Shown here: one piece after another, positions 28,925-43,715 of the stretch
Layout: every line of letters starts with the position of its first letter
Position numbering within the stretch: the stretch's first letter is position 1
NCBI GenBank assembly: GCA_963920705.1
Contig: OY987240.1
Coordinates: 3,416,501 to 3,480,500, forward strand
Direction: 5' to 3'
Origin: Odiellus spinosus
Taxonomy: Eukaryota; Arthropoda; Arachnida; Opiliones; Phalangiidae
DNA length: 64,000 nucleotides
Position numbers and translations under genes: made by a program
Notes under the pieces: generated by a model
Told to the model about the DNA's origin: nothing
Databases searched by the model: none
What the model saw: only the letters and a program-made list of their open reading frames with translations

Positions 28925-31175
28925 TTGGTTCGAAAAACATCATTCGAAAAACATCATTCGAAAAACATCATTCGAAAAACATTATTCGAAAAACATCATT
29001 CGAAAACCATCATTCGAAAAACATCATTCGAAAAACATCATTCGAAAAACATCATTCGAAAAACATCATTCGAAAAACATCATTCGAAAAACATCATTCG
29101 AAAAACATCATTCGAAAAACATCATTCGAAAAACATCAATCGAAAAACATCAATCGAAAAACTTGATTCGAAAAACTTGATTCGAAAAACATCATTCGAA
29201 AAACATCATTCGAAAAACATGATTCGAAAAACATCATTCGAAAAACATCATTCGAAAAACATCATTCGAAAAACATCATTCGAAAAACATCATTCGAAAA
29301 TCATCATTCGAAAAACATCATTCGAAAAACATCATTCGAAAAACATCATTCGAAAAACATGATTCGAAAAACATCACTCGAAAAACATCATTCGAAAAAC
29401 ATCATTCGAAAAACATGATTCGAAAAACATCATTCGAAAAACATCAATCGAAAAACTTGATTGGAAAAACTTGATTCGAAAAACATCATTCGAAAAACAT
29501 GATTCGAAAAACATCATTCGAAAAACATCATTCGAAAAACATCATTCGAAAAACATTATTAGAAAAACATCAATCGAAAAACTTGATTCGAAAAACATCA
29601 TTCGAAAAACATCATTCGAAAAACATCATTCGAAAAACCTCATTCGAAAAACATCATTCGAAAAACATCATTCGAAAAACATCATTCGAAAAACATCATT
29701 CGAAAAACATGATTCGAAAAACATCATTCGAAAAACATCAATCGAAAAACCTCATTCGAAAAACATCATTCGAAAAACATCATTCGAAAAACATCATTCG
29801 AAAAACATCATTCGAAAAACATCATTCGAAAAACATCATTCGAAAAACATCATTCGAAAAACATGATTCGAAAAACATCATTCGAAAAACATCATTCGAA
29901 AAACATCATTCGAAAAACATCAATCGAAAAACATCAATCGAAAAACTTGATTCGAAAAACTTGATTCGAAAAACATGATTCGAAAAACATCATTCGAAAA
30001 ACATGATTCGAAAAACATCATTCGAAAAACATCATTCAAAAAACATCATTCGAAAAAGATCATTCGAAAAACATCATTCGAAAAACATCATTCGAAAATC
30101 ATCATTCGAAAAACATCATTCGAAAAACATCATTCGAAAAACATCATTCGAAAAACATGATTCGAAAAACATCATTCGAAAAACATCATTCGAAAAACAT
30201 GATTCGAAAAACATGATTCGAAAAACATCATTCGAAAAACATCAATCGAAAAACATCAATCGAAAAACATCATTCGAAAAACATTTTTCGAAAAACATCA
30301 TTCGAAAAACATCATTCGAAAAACATCATTCGAAAAACATTATAAGAAAAACATAATTCGAAAAACATCATTCGAAAAACATCATTCGAAAAACATCATT
30401 CGAAAAACATCAATCGAAAAACTTGATTCGAAAAACATCATTCGAAAAACATGATTCGAAAAACATCATTCGAAAAACATCATTCGAAAAACATCATTCG
30501 AAAAACATCATTCGAAAAACATTATAAGAAAAACATAATTCGAAAAACATCATTCGAAAAACATCATTCGAAAAACATCTTTCGAAAAACATCAATCGAA
30601 AAACTTGATTCGAAAAACATCATTCGAAAAACATGATTCGAAAAACCTCATTCGAAAAACATCATTCGAAAAACATCAATCGAAAAACATCAATCGAAAA
30701 ACATCAATCGAAAAACATCATTCGAAAAACTTGATTCGAAAAACATCATTCGAAAAACATCATTCGAAAAACATGATTCGAAAAACATGATTCGAAAAAC
30801 ATCATTCGAAAATCATCATTCGAAAAACCTCATTCGAAAAACATCATTCGAAAAAATTCATTCTAAAAACATCATTCGAAAAACATCATTCGAAATACAT
30901 CATTCGAAAAACATTATTCGAAAAACATGATTCGAAAAACATCATTCGAAAAACATCATTCGAAAAACATTCGAAAAACATCATTCGAAAAACATCATTC
31001 GAAAAACATCATTCGAAAAACATCATTCTAAAAATATCATTCGAAAAACATCATTCGAAAAACACCATTCGAAATACATCATTCGAAAAACATCATTCGA
31101 AAAGCATCATTCGAAAAACATCATTCGAAAAACATCATTCGAAAAACATCATTCGAAAAACATCAATCGAAAAAT
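28925..31175 (+). repeat. HOR copy, 2,251 bp, C2 type
   Basis: Length 160 x 14 + 11. The V run is interrupted by CATTATT and AAACCATC near 28980-29005. The CATTATTAG unit lies near 29556, the GATC at 30058 and the 11-bp monomer at 30969. From about 29219 it is the left member of a 2,097-bp tandem duplication. Confidence 0.8.
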
Positions 31176-33400
31176 TTGGTTCGAAAAACATCATTCGAAA
31201 AACATCATTCGAAAAACATCATTCGAAAAACATCATTCGAAAAACATCATTCGAAAAACATCATTCGAAAAACATCATTCGAAAAACATCATTCGAAAAA
31301 CATCATTCGAAAAACATGATTCGAAAAACATCATTCGAAAAACATCATTCGAAAAACATCATTCGAAAAACATCATTCGAAAAACATCATTCGAAAATCA
31401 TCATTCGAAAAACATCATTCGAAAAACATCATTCGAAAAACATCATTCGAAAAACATGATTCGAAAAACATCACTCGAAAAACATCATTCGAAAAACATC
31501 ATTCGAAAAACATGATTCGAAAAACATCATTCGAAAAACATCAATCGAAAAACTTGATTGGAAAAACTTGATTCGAAAAACATCATTCGAAAAACATGAT
31601 TCGAAAAACATCATTCGAAAAACATCATTCGAAAAACATCATTCGAAAAACATTATTAGAAAAACATCAATCGAAAAACTTGATTCGAAAAACATCATTC
31701 GAAAAACATCATTCGAAAAACATCATTCGAAAAACCTCATTCGAAAAACATCATTCGAAAAACATCATTCGAAAAACATCATTCGAAAAACATCATTCGA
31801 AAAACATGATTCGAAAAACATCATTCGAAAAACATCAATCGAAAAACCTCATTCGAAAAACATGATTCGAAAAACATCATTCGAAAAACATCATTCGAAA
31901 AACATCATTCGAAAAACATCATTCGAAAAACATCATTCGAAAAACATCATTCGAAAAACATGATTCGAAAAACATCATTCGAAAAACATCATTCGAAAAA
32001 CATCATTCGAAAAACATCAATCGAAAAACATCAATCGAAAAACTTGATTCGAAAAACTTGATTCGAAAAACATGATTCGAAAAACATCATTCGAAAAACA
32101 TGATTCGAAAAACATCATTCGAAAAACATCATTCAAAAAACATCATTCGAAAAAGATCATTCGAAAAACATCATTCGAAAAACATCATTCGAAAATCATC
32201 ATTCGAAAAACATCATTCGAAAAACATCATTCGAAAAACATCATTCGAAAAACATGATTCGAAAAACATCATTCGAAAAACATCATTCGAAAAACATGAT
32301 TCGAAAAACATGATTCGAAAAACATGATTCGAAAAACATCAATCGAAAAACATCAATCGAAAAACATCATTCGAAAAACATTTTTCGAAAAACATCATTC
32401 GAAAAACATCATTCGAAAAACATCATTCGAAAAACATTATAAGAAAAACATAATTCGAAAAACATCATTCGAAAAACATCATTCGAAAAACATCATTCGA
32501 AAAACATCAATCGAAAAACTTGATTCGAAAAACATCATTCGAAAAACATGATTCGAAAAACATCATTCGAAAAACATCATTCGAAAAACATCATTCGAAA
32601 AACATCATTCGAAAAACATTATAAGAAAAACATAATTCGAAAAACATCATTCGAAAAACATCATTCGAAAAACATCTTTCGAAAAACATCAATCGAAAAA
32701 CTTGATTCGAAAAACATCATTCGAAAAACATGATTCGAAAAACCTCATTCGAAAAACATCATTCGAAAAACATCAATCGAAAAACATCAATCGAAAAACA
32801 TCAATCGAAAAACATCATTAGAAAAACTTGATTCGAAAAACATCATTCGAAAAACATCATTCGAAAAACATGATTCGAAAAACATGATTCGAAAAACATC
32901 ATTCGAAAACCATCATTCGAAAAACCTCATTCGAAAAACATCATTCGAAAAAATTCATTCTAAAAACATCATTCGAAAAACATCATTCGAAATACATCAT
33001 TCGAAAAACATTATTCGAAAAACATGATTCGAAAAACATCATTCGAAAAACATCATTCGAAAAACATTCGAAAAACATCATTCGAAAAACATCATTCGAA
33101 AAACATCATTCGAAAAACATCATTCTAAAAATATCATTCGAAAAACATCATTCGAAAAACACCATTCGAAATACATCATTCGAAAAACATCATTCGAAAA
33201 GCATCATTCGAAAAACATCATTCGAAAAACATCATTCGAAAAACATCATTCGAAAAACATCAATCGAAAAATTTGGTTCGAAAAACATCATTCGAAAAAC
33301 ATCATTCGAAAAACATCATTCGAAAAACATCATTCGAAAAACATCATTCGAAAAACATCATTCGAAAAACATCATTCGAAAAACATCATTCGAAAAACAT
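29219..33400 (+). repeat. Tandem duplication, period 2,097 bp
   Basis: D monomers at 29219/31316, blocks at 29471/31568, 29975/32072 and 30451/32548, GATC at 30058/32155, 11-mers at 30969/33066 and V at 31176/33273 all pair at 2,097 bp. The constant shift means no net monomer change over the whole copy. Confidence 0.8.
31176..33272 (+). repeat. HOR copy, 2,097 bp, C2 type
   Basis: The V run leads straight into a D monomer at 31316 without QQLL, which marks the duplication junction. Order then matches 29219 onward at a 2,097-bp shift. Differences include a third D near 32324 and a D at about 31862. GATC at 32155, 11-bp monomer at 33066. Confidence 0.8.
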
Positions 33401-34365
33401 CATTCGAAAAACATCATTCGAAAAACATCATTCGAAAAACATCATTCGAAAAACATCATTCGAAAAACATCATTCGAAAAACATCATTCGAAAAACATCA
33501 TTCGAAAAACATCATTCGAAAAACATCAATCGAAAAACATCAATCGAAAAACTTGATTCGAAAAACTTGATTCGAAAAACATCATTCGAAAAACATCATT
33601 CGAAAAACATGATTCGAAAAACATCATTCGAAAAACATCATTCGAAAAACATCATTCGAAAAAATTCATTCTAAAAACATCATTCGAAAAACATCATTCG
33701 AAATACATCATTCGAAAAACATTATTCGAAAAACATGATTCGAAAAACATCATTCGAAAAACATCATTCGAAAAACATTCGAAAAACATCATTCGAAAAA
33801 CATCATTCGAAAAACATCATTCGAAAAACATCATTCTAAAAATATCATTCGAAAAACATCATTCGAAAAACACCATTCGAAATACATCATTCGAAAAACA
33901 TCATTCGAAAAGCATCATTCGAAAAACATCATTCGAAAAACATCATTCGAAAAACATCATTCGAAAAACATCAATCGAAAAATTTGGTTCGAAAAACATC
34001 ATTCGAAAAACATCATTCGAAAAACATCATTCGAAAAACATCATTCGAAAAACATCATTCGAAAAACATCATTCGAAAAACATCATTCGAAAAACATCAT
34101 TCGGAAAACATCATTCGAAAAACATCATTCGAAAAACATCATTCGAAAAACATCATTCGAAAAACATCATTCGAAAAACATCATTCGAAAAACATCATTC
34201 GAAAAACATCATTCGAAAAACATCATTCGAAAAACATCATTCGAAAAACATCAATCGAAAAACATCAATCGAAAAACTTGATTCGAAAAACTTGATTCGA
34301 AAAACATCATTCGAAAAACATCATTCGAAAAACATGATTCGAAAAACATCATTCGAAAAACATCA
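32945..34365 (+). repeat. Tandem duplication, period 711 bp
   Basis: The AAAATTC lead-in near 32951/33662, the 11-mers at 33066/33777 and V at 33273/33984 all pair at 711 bp. The V run differs by one monomer between the copies. Confidence 0.8.
33273..33983 (+). repeat. Short HOR copy, 711 bp, C2 type
   Basis: A 17-monomer V run with QQLL and HHD, then a jump at about 33655 into the AAAATTC plus ATTCTAAA lead-in, with the 11-bp monomer at 33777. The length is 50 x 14 + 11 and equals the period of the tandem duplication it belongs to. Confidence 0.8.
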
Positions 34366-34851
34366 TTCGAAAAACATCATTCGAAAAACATCATTCGAAA
34401 AACATCATTCGAAAAACATCATTTGAAAATCATCATTCGAAAAACATCATTCGAAAAACATCATTCGAAAAACATCATTCGAAAAACATGATTCGAAAAA
34501 CATCACTCGAAAAACATCATTCGAAAAACATCATTCGAAAAACATGATTCGAAAAACATCATTCGAAAAACATCAATCGAAAAACTTGATTGGAAAAACT
34601 TGATTCGAAAAACATCATTCGAAAAACATGATTCGAAAAACATCATTCGAAAAACATCATTCGAAAATCATCATTCGAAAAACATCATTCGAAAAACATC
34701 ATTCGAAAAACATCATTCGAAAAACATGATTCGAAAAACACCATTCGAAATACATCATTCGAAAAACATCATTCGAAAAGCATCATTCGAAAAACATCAT
34801 TCGAAAAACATCATTCGAAAAACATCATTCGAAAAACATCAATCGAAAAAT
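33984..34851 (+). repeat. Short HOR copy, 868 bp, C3 type
   Basis: Eighteen near-consensus monomers follow V, the longest run seen; one carries a private TTCGGAAA near 34102. The ATTTGAAA unit at 34421 and the D-CACC junction near 34735 match 28494 and 28800 at a shift of 5,927 bp. Confidence 0.8.
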
Positions 34852-37800
34852 TTGGTTCGAAAAACATCATTCGAAAAACATCATTCGAAAAACATCATTC
34901 GAAAAACATCATTCGAAAAACATCATTCGAAAACCATCATTCGAAAAACATCATTCGAAAAACATCATTCGAAAAACATCATTCGAAAAACATCATTCGA
35001 AAAACATCATTCGAAAAACATCATTCGAAAAACATCATTCGAAAAACATCATTCGAAAAACATCAATCGAAAAACATCAATCGAAAAACTTGATTCGAAA
35101 AACTTGATTCGAAAAACATCATTCGAAAAACATCATTCGAAAAACATGATTCGAAAAACATCATTCGAAAAACATCATTCGAAAAACATCATTCGAAAAA
35201 CATCATTCGAAAAACATCATTCGAAAATCATCATTCGAAAAACATCATTCGAAAAACATCATTCGAAAAACATCATTCGAAAAACATGATTCGAAAAACA
35301 TCACTCGAAAAACATCATTCGAAAAACATCATTCGAAAAACATGATTCGAAAAACATCATTCGAAAAACATCAATCGAAAAACTTGATTGGAAAAACTTG
35401 ATTCGAAAAACATCATTCGAAAAACATGATTCGAAAAACATCATTCGAAAAACATCATTCGAAAAACATCATTCGAAAAACATTATTAGAAAAACATCAT
35501 TCGAAAAACATCATTCGAAAAACATCATTCAAAAAACATCATTCGAAAAACATCATTCGAAAAACATCATTCAAAAAACATCAATCGAAAAACTTGATTC
35601 GAAAAACATCATTCGAAAAACATCATTCGAAAAACATCATTCGAAAAACCTCATTCGAAAAACATCATTCGAAAAACATCATTCGAAAAACATCATTCGA
35701 AAAACATCATTCGAAAAACATGATTCGAAAAACATCATTCGAAAAACATCAATCGAAAAACCTCATTCGAAAAACATGATTCGAAAAACATCATTCGAAA
35801 AACATCATTCGAAAAACATCATTCGAAAAACATCATTCGAAAAACATCATTCGAAAAACATCATTCGAAAAACATCATTCGAAAATCATCATTCGAAAAA
35901 CATCATTCGAAAAACATCATTCGAAAAACATCATTCGAAAAACATCATTCGAAAAACATCATTCGAAAATCATCATTCGAAAAACATAATTCGAAAAACA
36001 TCATTCGAAAAACATCATTCGAAAAACATGATTCGAAAAACATCACTCGAAAAACATCATTCGAAAAAAATCAATCGAAAAACTTGATTCGAAAAACTTG
36101 ATTCGAAAAACATCATTCGAAAAACATGATTCGAAAAACATCATTCGAAAAACATCATTCGAAAAACATCAATCGAAAAACATCAATCGAAAAACATCAA
36201 TCGAAAAACATCATTCGAAAAACATCATTCGAAAATCATAATTCGAAAAACATCATTCGAAAAACATCATTCGAAAAACATCATTCGAAAAACATTATTC
36301 GAAAAACATCACTCGAAAAACATCATTCGAAAAACATGATTCGAAAAACATGATTCGAAAAACATCTTTCGAAAAACATCAATCGAAAAACTTGATTCGA
36401 AAAACATCATTCGAAAAACATGATTCGAAAAACATCATTCGAAAAACATCATTCGAAAAACATCAATCGAAAAACATCAATCGAAAAACATCAATCGAAA
36501 AACATCATTCGAAAAACTTGATTCGAAAAACATCATTCGAAAAACTTCATTCGAAAAACATGATTCGAAAAACATGATTCGAAAAACATCATTCGAAAAC
36601 CATCATTCGAAAAACCTCATTCGAAAAACATCATTCGAAAAAATTCATTCTAAAAACATCATTCGAAAAACATCATTCGAAATACATCATTCGAAAAACA
36701 TTATTCGAAAAACATGATTCGAAAAACATCATTCGAAAAACATCATTCGAAAAACATTCGAAAAACATCATTCGAAAAACATCATTCGAAAAACATCATT
36801 CGAAAAACATCATTCTAAAAATATCATTCGAAAAACATCATTCGAAAAACACCATTCGAAATACATCATTCGAAAAACATCATTCGAAAAGCATCATTCG
36901 AAAAACATCATTCGAAAAACATCATTCGAAAAACATCATTCGAAAAACATCATTCGAAAAACATCAATCGAAAAACATCATTCGAAAAACATCATTCGAA
37001 AAACATCATTCGAAAAACATCATTCGAAAAACATCATTCGAAAAACATCATTCGAAAAACATCATTCGAAAAACATCATTCGAAAAACATCATTCGAAAA
37101 ACATCATTCGAAAAACATCATTCGAAAAACATCATTCGAAAAACATCATTCGAAAAACATCATTCGAAAAACATCATTCGAAAAACATCATTCGAAAAAC
37201 ATCAATCGAAAAACATCAATCGAAAAACTTGATTCGAAAAACTTGATTCGAAAAACATCATTCGAAAAACATCATTCGAAAAACATGATTCGAAAAACAT
37301 CATTCGAAAAACATCATTCGAACAACATCATTCGAAAAACATCATTCGAAAAACATCATTCGAAAAACATCATTCGAAAATCATCATTCGAAAAACATCA
37401 TTCGAAAAACATCATTCGAAAAACATGATTCGAAAAACATCACTCGAAAAACATCATTCGAAAAACATCATTCGAAAAACATGATTCGAAAAACATCATT
37501 CGAAAAACATCAATCGAAAAACTTGATTGGAAAAACTTGATTCGAAAAACATCATTCGAAAAACATCATTCGAAAAACATCATTCGAAAACCATCATTCG
37601 AAAAACATCATTCGAAAAACATCATTCGAATAATGTCATTCGAAAAACATCATTCGAAAAACATGATTCGAAAAACATCATTCGAAAAACATCATTCGAA
37701 AAACATCATTCAAAAAACATCATTCGAAAAACATCATTCGAAAAACATCATTCGAAAAACATCAATCGAAAAACTTGATTCGAAAAACATCATTCGAAAA

Positions 37801-39577
37801 ACATCATTCGAAAAACATCATTCGAAAAACATCATTCGAAAAACTTCATTCGAAAAATATCATTCGAAAAACATCATTCGAAAAACATGATTCGAAAAAC
37901 ATCATTCGAAAAACATCATTCGAAAAACATCAATCGAAAAACATCAATCGAAAAACTTGATTCAAAAAACTTGATTCGAAAAACATGATTCGAAAAACAT
38001 CATTCGAAAAACATCATTCGAAAAACATCATTCGAAAAACATCATTCGAAAAACATCATTCGAAAATCATCATTCGAAAAACATCATTCGAAAAACATCA
38101 TTCGAAAAACATCATTCGAAAAACATGATTCGAAAAACATCACTCGAAAAACATCATTCGAAAAACATCATTCGAAAAACATGATTCGAAAAACATCATT
38201 CGAAAAACATCAATCGAAAAACTTGATTGGAAAAACTTGATTCGAAAAACATCATTCGAAAAACATGATTCGAAAAACATCATTCGAAAAACATCATTCG
38301 AAAAACATCATTCGAAAAACATCAATCGAAAAACATCAATCGAAAAACTTGATTCGAAAAACTTGATTCGAAAAACATGATTCGAAAAACATCATTCGAA
38401 AAACATGATTCGAAAAACATCATTCGAAAAACATCATTCGAAAAACATCATTCGAAAAAGATCATTCGAAAAACATCACTCGAAAAACATCATTCGAAAA
38501 TCATCATTCGAAAAACATCATTCGAAAAACATCATTCGAAAAACATCATTCGAAAAACATGATTCGAAAAACATCATTCGAAAAACATCATTCGAAAAAC
38601 ATGATTCGAAAAACATGATTCGAAAAACATCATTCGAAAAACATCAATCGAAAAACATCAATCGAAAAACATCATTCGAAAAACATTTTTCGAAAAACAT
38701 CATTCGAAAAACATCATTCGAAAAACATCATTCGAAAAACATTTTAAGAAAAACATAATTCGAAAAACATCATTCGAAAAACATCATTCGAAAAACATCA
38801 TTCGAAAAACATCAATCGAAAAACTTGATTCGAAAAACATCATTCGAAAAACATGATTCGAAAAACATCATTCGAAAAACATCATTCGAAAAACATCATT
38901 CGAAAAACATCATTCGAAAAACATTATAAGAAAAACATAATTCGAAAAACATCATTCGAAAAACATCATTCGAAAAACATCTTTCGAAAAACATCAATCG
39001 AACAACTTGATTCGAAAAACATCATTCGAAAAACATGATTCGAAAAACATCATTCGAAAAACATCATTCGAAAAACATCAATCGAAAAACATCAATCGAA
39101 AAACATCAATCGAAAAACATCATTCGAAAAACTTGATTCGAAAAACATCATTCGAAAAACATCATTCGAAAAACATGATTCGAAAAACATGATTCGAAAA
39201 ACATCATTCGAAAACCATCATTCGAAAAACCTCATTCGAAAAACATCATTCGAAAAAATTCATTCTAAAAACATCATTCGAAAAACATCATTCGAAATAC
39301 ATCATTCGAAAAACATTATTCGAAAAACATGATTCGAAAAACATCATTCGAAAAACATCATTCGAAAAACATTCGAAAAACATCATTCGAAAAACATCAT
39401 TCAAAAAACATCATTCGAAAAACATCATTCTAAAAATATCATTCGAAAAACATCATTCGAAAAACACCATTCGAAATACATCATTCGAAAAACATCATTC
39501 GAAAAGCATCATTCGAAAAACATCATTCGAAAAAGATCATTCGAAAAACATCATTCGAAAAACATCAATCGAAAAAT
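34852..39577 (+). repeat. Double HOR copy, 4,726 bp, with a lost V landmark
   Basis: Two C2 lead-ins lie here, with 11-bp monomers at 36756 and 39371, so two copies are present. At about 36970, where V is expected after the AAAAGC and Q landmarks, the sequence reads consensus instead. The length is 336 x 14 + 22. A private CGAACAAC lies near 37320 and CGAATAAT near 37629. Confidence 0.8.
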
Positions 39578-42200
39578 TTGGTTCGAAAAACATCATTCGA
39601 AAAACATCATTCGAAAAACATCATTCGAAAAACATCATTCGAAAAACATCATTCGAAAAACATCATTCGAAAAACATCATTCGAAAAACATCATTCGAAA
39701 AACATCATTCGAAAAACATCATTCGAAAAACATCATTCGAAAAACATCAATCGAAAAACATCAATCGAAAAACTTGATTCGAAAAACTTGATTCGAAAAA
39801 CATCATTCGAAAAACATCATTCGAAAAACATCATTCGAAAAACATCATTCGAAAAACATCATTCGAAAAACATCATTCGAAAAACATCATTCGAAAAACA
39901 TCATTCGAAAAACATCATTCGAAAATCATCATTCGAAAAACATCATTCGAAAAACATCATTCGAAAAACATCATTCGAAAAACATGATTCGAAAAACATC
40001 ACTCGAAAAACATCATTCGAAAAACATGATTCGAAAAACATCATTCGAAAAACATCAATCGAAAAACTTGATTGGAAAAACTTGATTCGAAAAACATCAT
40101 TCGAAAAACATCATTCGAAAAACATCATTCGAAAAACATCATTCGAAAAACATCAATCGAAAAACATCAATCGAAAAACATCAATCGAAAAACATCATTC
40201 GAAAAACTTGATTCGAAAAACATCATTCAAAAAACATCATTCGAAAAACATCATTCGAAAACCATCATTCGAAAAACATCATTCGAAAAACATCATTCGA
40301 AAAATGTCATTCGAAAAACATCATTCGAAAAACATCATTCGAAAAACATCATTCGAAAAACATCATTCGAAAAACATCATTCAAAAAACATCATTCGAAA
40401 AACATCATTCGAAAAACATCAATCGAAAAACATCAATCGAAAAACATCATTCGAAAAACATTTTTCGAAAAACATCATTCGAAAAACATCATTCGAAAAA
40501 CATCATTCGAAAAACATTTTAAGAAAAACATAATTCGAAAAACATCATTCGAAAAACATCATTCGAAAAACATCATTCGAAAAACATCAATCGAAAAACT
40601 TGATTCGAAAAACATCATTCGAAAAACATGATTCGAAAAACATCATTCGAAAAACATCATTCGAAAAACATCATTCGAAAAACATCATTCGAAAAACATT
40701 ATAAGAAAAACATAATTCGAAAAACATCATTCGAAAAACATCATTCGAAAAACATCTTTCGAAAAACATCAATCGAACAACTTGATTCGAAAAACATCAT
40801 TCGAAAAACATGATTCGAAAAACATCATTCGAAAAACATCATTCGAAAAACATCAATCGAAAAACATCAATCGAAAAACATCAATCGAAAAACATCATTC
40901 GAAAAACTTGATTCGAAAAACATCATTCGAAAAACATCATTCGAAAAACATGATTCGAAAAACATGATTCGAAAAACATCATTCGAAAACCATCATTCGA
41001 AAAACCTCATTCGAAAAACATCATTCGAAAAAATTCATTCTAAAAACATCATTCGAAAAACATCATTCGAAATACATCATTCGAAAAACATTATTCGAAA
41101 AACATGATTCGAAAAACATCATTCGAAAAGCATCATTCGAAAAACATTCGAAAAACATCATTCGAAAAACATCATTCGAAAAACATCATTCGAAAAACAT
41201 CATTCTAAAAATATCATTCGAAAAACATCATTCGAAAAACACCATTCGAAATACATCATTCGAAAAACATCATTCGAAAAGCATCATTCGAAAAACATCA
41301 TTCGAAAAAGATCATTCGAAAAACATCATTCGAAAAACATCAATCGAAAAATTTGGTTCGAAAAACATCATTCGAAAAACATCATTCGAAAAACATCATT
41401 CGAAAAACATCATTCGAAAAACATCATTCGAAAAACATCATTCGAAAAACATCATTCGAAAAACATCATTCGAAAAACATCATTCGAAAAACATCATTCG
41501 AAAAACATCATTCGAAAAACATCATTCGAAAAACATCAATCGAAAAACATCAATCGAAAAACTTGATTCGAAAAACTTGATTCGAAAAACATCATTCGAA
41601 AAACATCATTCGAAAAACATCATTCGAAAAACATCATTCGAAAAACATCATTCGAAAAACATCATTCGAAAAACATCATTCGAAAAACATCATTCGAAAA
41701 ACATCATTCGAAAATCATCATTCGAAAAACATCATTCGAAAAACATCATTCGAAAAACATCATTCGAAAAACATGATTCGAAAAACATCACTCGAAAAAC
41801 ATCATTCGAAAAACATGATTCGAAAAACATCATTCGAAAAACATCAATCGAAAAACTTGATTGGAAAAACTTGATTCGAAAAACATCATTCGAAAAACAT
41901 CATTCGAAAAACATCATTCGAAAAACATCATTCGAAAAACATCAATCGAAAAACATCAATCGAAAAACATCAATCGAAAAACATCATTCGAAAAACTTGA
42001 TTCGAAAAACATCATTCAAAAAACATCATTCGAAATACATCATTCGAAAACCATCATTCGAAAAACATCATTCGAAAAACATCATTCGAAAAATGTCATT
42101 CGAAAAACATCATTCGAAAAACATCATTCGAAAAACATCATTCGAAAAACATCATTCGAAAAACATCATTCAAAAAACATCATTCGAAAAACATCATTCG
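38650..42200 (+). repeat. Tandem duplication, period 1,775 bp
   Basis: Pairs at 1,775 bp: 38853/40628, AATCGAACAAC 38996/40771, 11-mer 39371/41146, GATC 39535/41310, V 39578/41353. Downstream the shift grows to 1,789 bp (40072/41861), one extra monomer in the V run of the second copy. The junction lies near 40420. Confidence 0.8.
39578..41352 (+). repeat. HOR copy, 1,775 bp, C2 type
   Basis: Length 126 x 14 + 11. At about 40420 the order jumps from the AAATGTC module to the CATTTTTCG module. The AATCGAACAAC monomer near 40771 and the displaced GATC at 41310 match those at 38996 and 39535, exactly 1,775 bp upstream. Confidence 0.8.
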
Positions 42201-43715
42201 AAAAACATCATTCGAAAAACATCAATCGAAAAACTTGATTCGAAAAACATCATTCGAAAAACATCATTCGAAAAACATCATTCGAAAAACATCATTCGAA
42301 AAACTTCATTCGAAAAACATCATTCGAAAAACATCATTCGAAAAACATGATTCGAAAAACATCATTCGAAAAACATCATTCGAAAAACATCAATCGAAAA
42401 ACATCAATCGAAAAACTTGATTCAAAAAACTTGATTCGAAAAACATGATTCGAAAAACATCAATCGAAAAACTTGATTCGAAAAACATCATTCGAAAAAC
42501 ATCATTCGAAAATCATCATTCGAAAAACATCATTCGAAAAACATCAATCGAAAAACCTCATTCGAAAAACATGATTCGAAAAACATCATTCGAAAAACAT
42601 CATTCGAAAAACATCATTCGAAAAACATCATTCGAAAAACATCATTCGAAAAACATCATTCGAAAATCATCATTCGAAAAACATCATTCGAAAAACATCA
42701 TTCGAAAAACATCATTCGAAAAACATCATTCGAAAAACATCATTCGAAAATAATCATTCGAAAAACATCATTCGAAAAACATCATTCGAAAAACATCATT
42801 CGAAAAACATGATTCGAAAAACATCACTCGAAAAACATCATTCGAAAAAAATCAATCGAAAAACTTGATTCGAAAAACTTGATTCGAAAAACATCATTCG
42901 AAAAACATGATTCGAAAAACATCATTCGAAAAACATCATTCGAAAAACATCAATCGAAAAACATCAATCGAAAAACATCAATCGAAAAACATCATTCGAA
43001 AAACATCATTCGAAAATCATAATTCGAAAAACATCATTCGAAAAACATCATTCGAAAAACATCATTCGAAAAACATTATTCGAAAAACATCACTCGAAAA
43101 ACATCATTCGAAAAACATGATTCGAAAAACATGATTCGAAAAACATCTTTCGAAAAACTTCAATCGAAAAACTTGATTCGAAAAACATCATTCGAAAAAC
43201 ATGATTCGAAAAACATCATTCGAAAAACATCATTCGAAAAACATCAATCGAAAAACATCAATCGAAAAACATCAATCGAAAAACATCATTCGAAAAACTT
43301 GATTCGAAAAACATCATTCGAAAAACATCATTCGAAAAACATGATTCGAAAAACATGATTCGAAAAACATCATTCGAAAACCATCATTCGAAAAACCTCA
43401 TTCGAAAAACATCATTCGAAAAAATTCATTCTAAAAACATCATTCGAAAAACATCATTCGAAATACATCATTCGAAAAACATTATTCGAAAAACATGATT
43501 CGAAAAACATCATTCGAAAAACATCATTCGAAAAACATTCGAAAAACATCATTCGAAAAACATCATTCGAAAAACATCATTCTAAAAATATCATTCGAAA
43601 AACATCATTCGAAAAACACCATTCGAAATACATCATTCGAAAAACATCATTCGAAAAGCATCATTCGAAAAACATCATTCGAAAAACATCATTCGAAAAA
43701 CATCAATCGAAAAAT
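41353..43715 (+). repeat. HOR copy, 2,363 bp, C2 type
   Basis: Length 168 x 14 + 11. The V run has 12 monomers. The AAATGTC, CTTCATTCG, 42907 and 43131 blocks follow, then the lead-in with the 11-bp monomer at 43537. The AGATC and CATTATAAG modules are absent, which opens an 11-kb gap without GATC. Confidence 0.8.

Larger units (their letters stand above)
28300..35480 (+). repeat. Dispersed duplication, 5,927 bp apart (28.3-29.57 kb and 34.2-35.5 kb)
   Basis: Landmarks at 28494, 28673, 29362 and 29471 recur at 34421, 34600, 35289 and 35398. The shared segment is about 1.2-1.3 kb and includes the unusual C3 junction. After the CATTATTAG monomer the right copy has several extra monomers before rejoining Q-L. 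The interval between the copies is filled by the 2.1- and 0.7-kb duplications. Confidence 0.75.
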
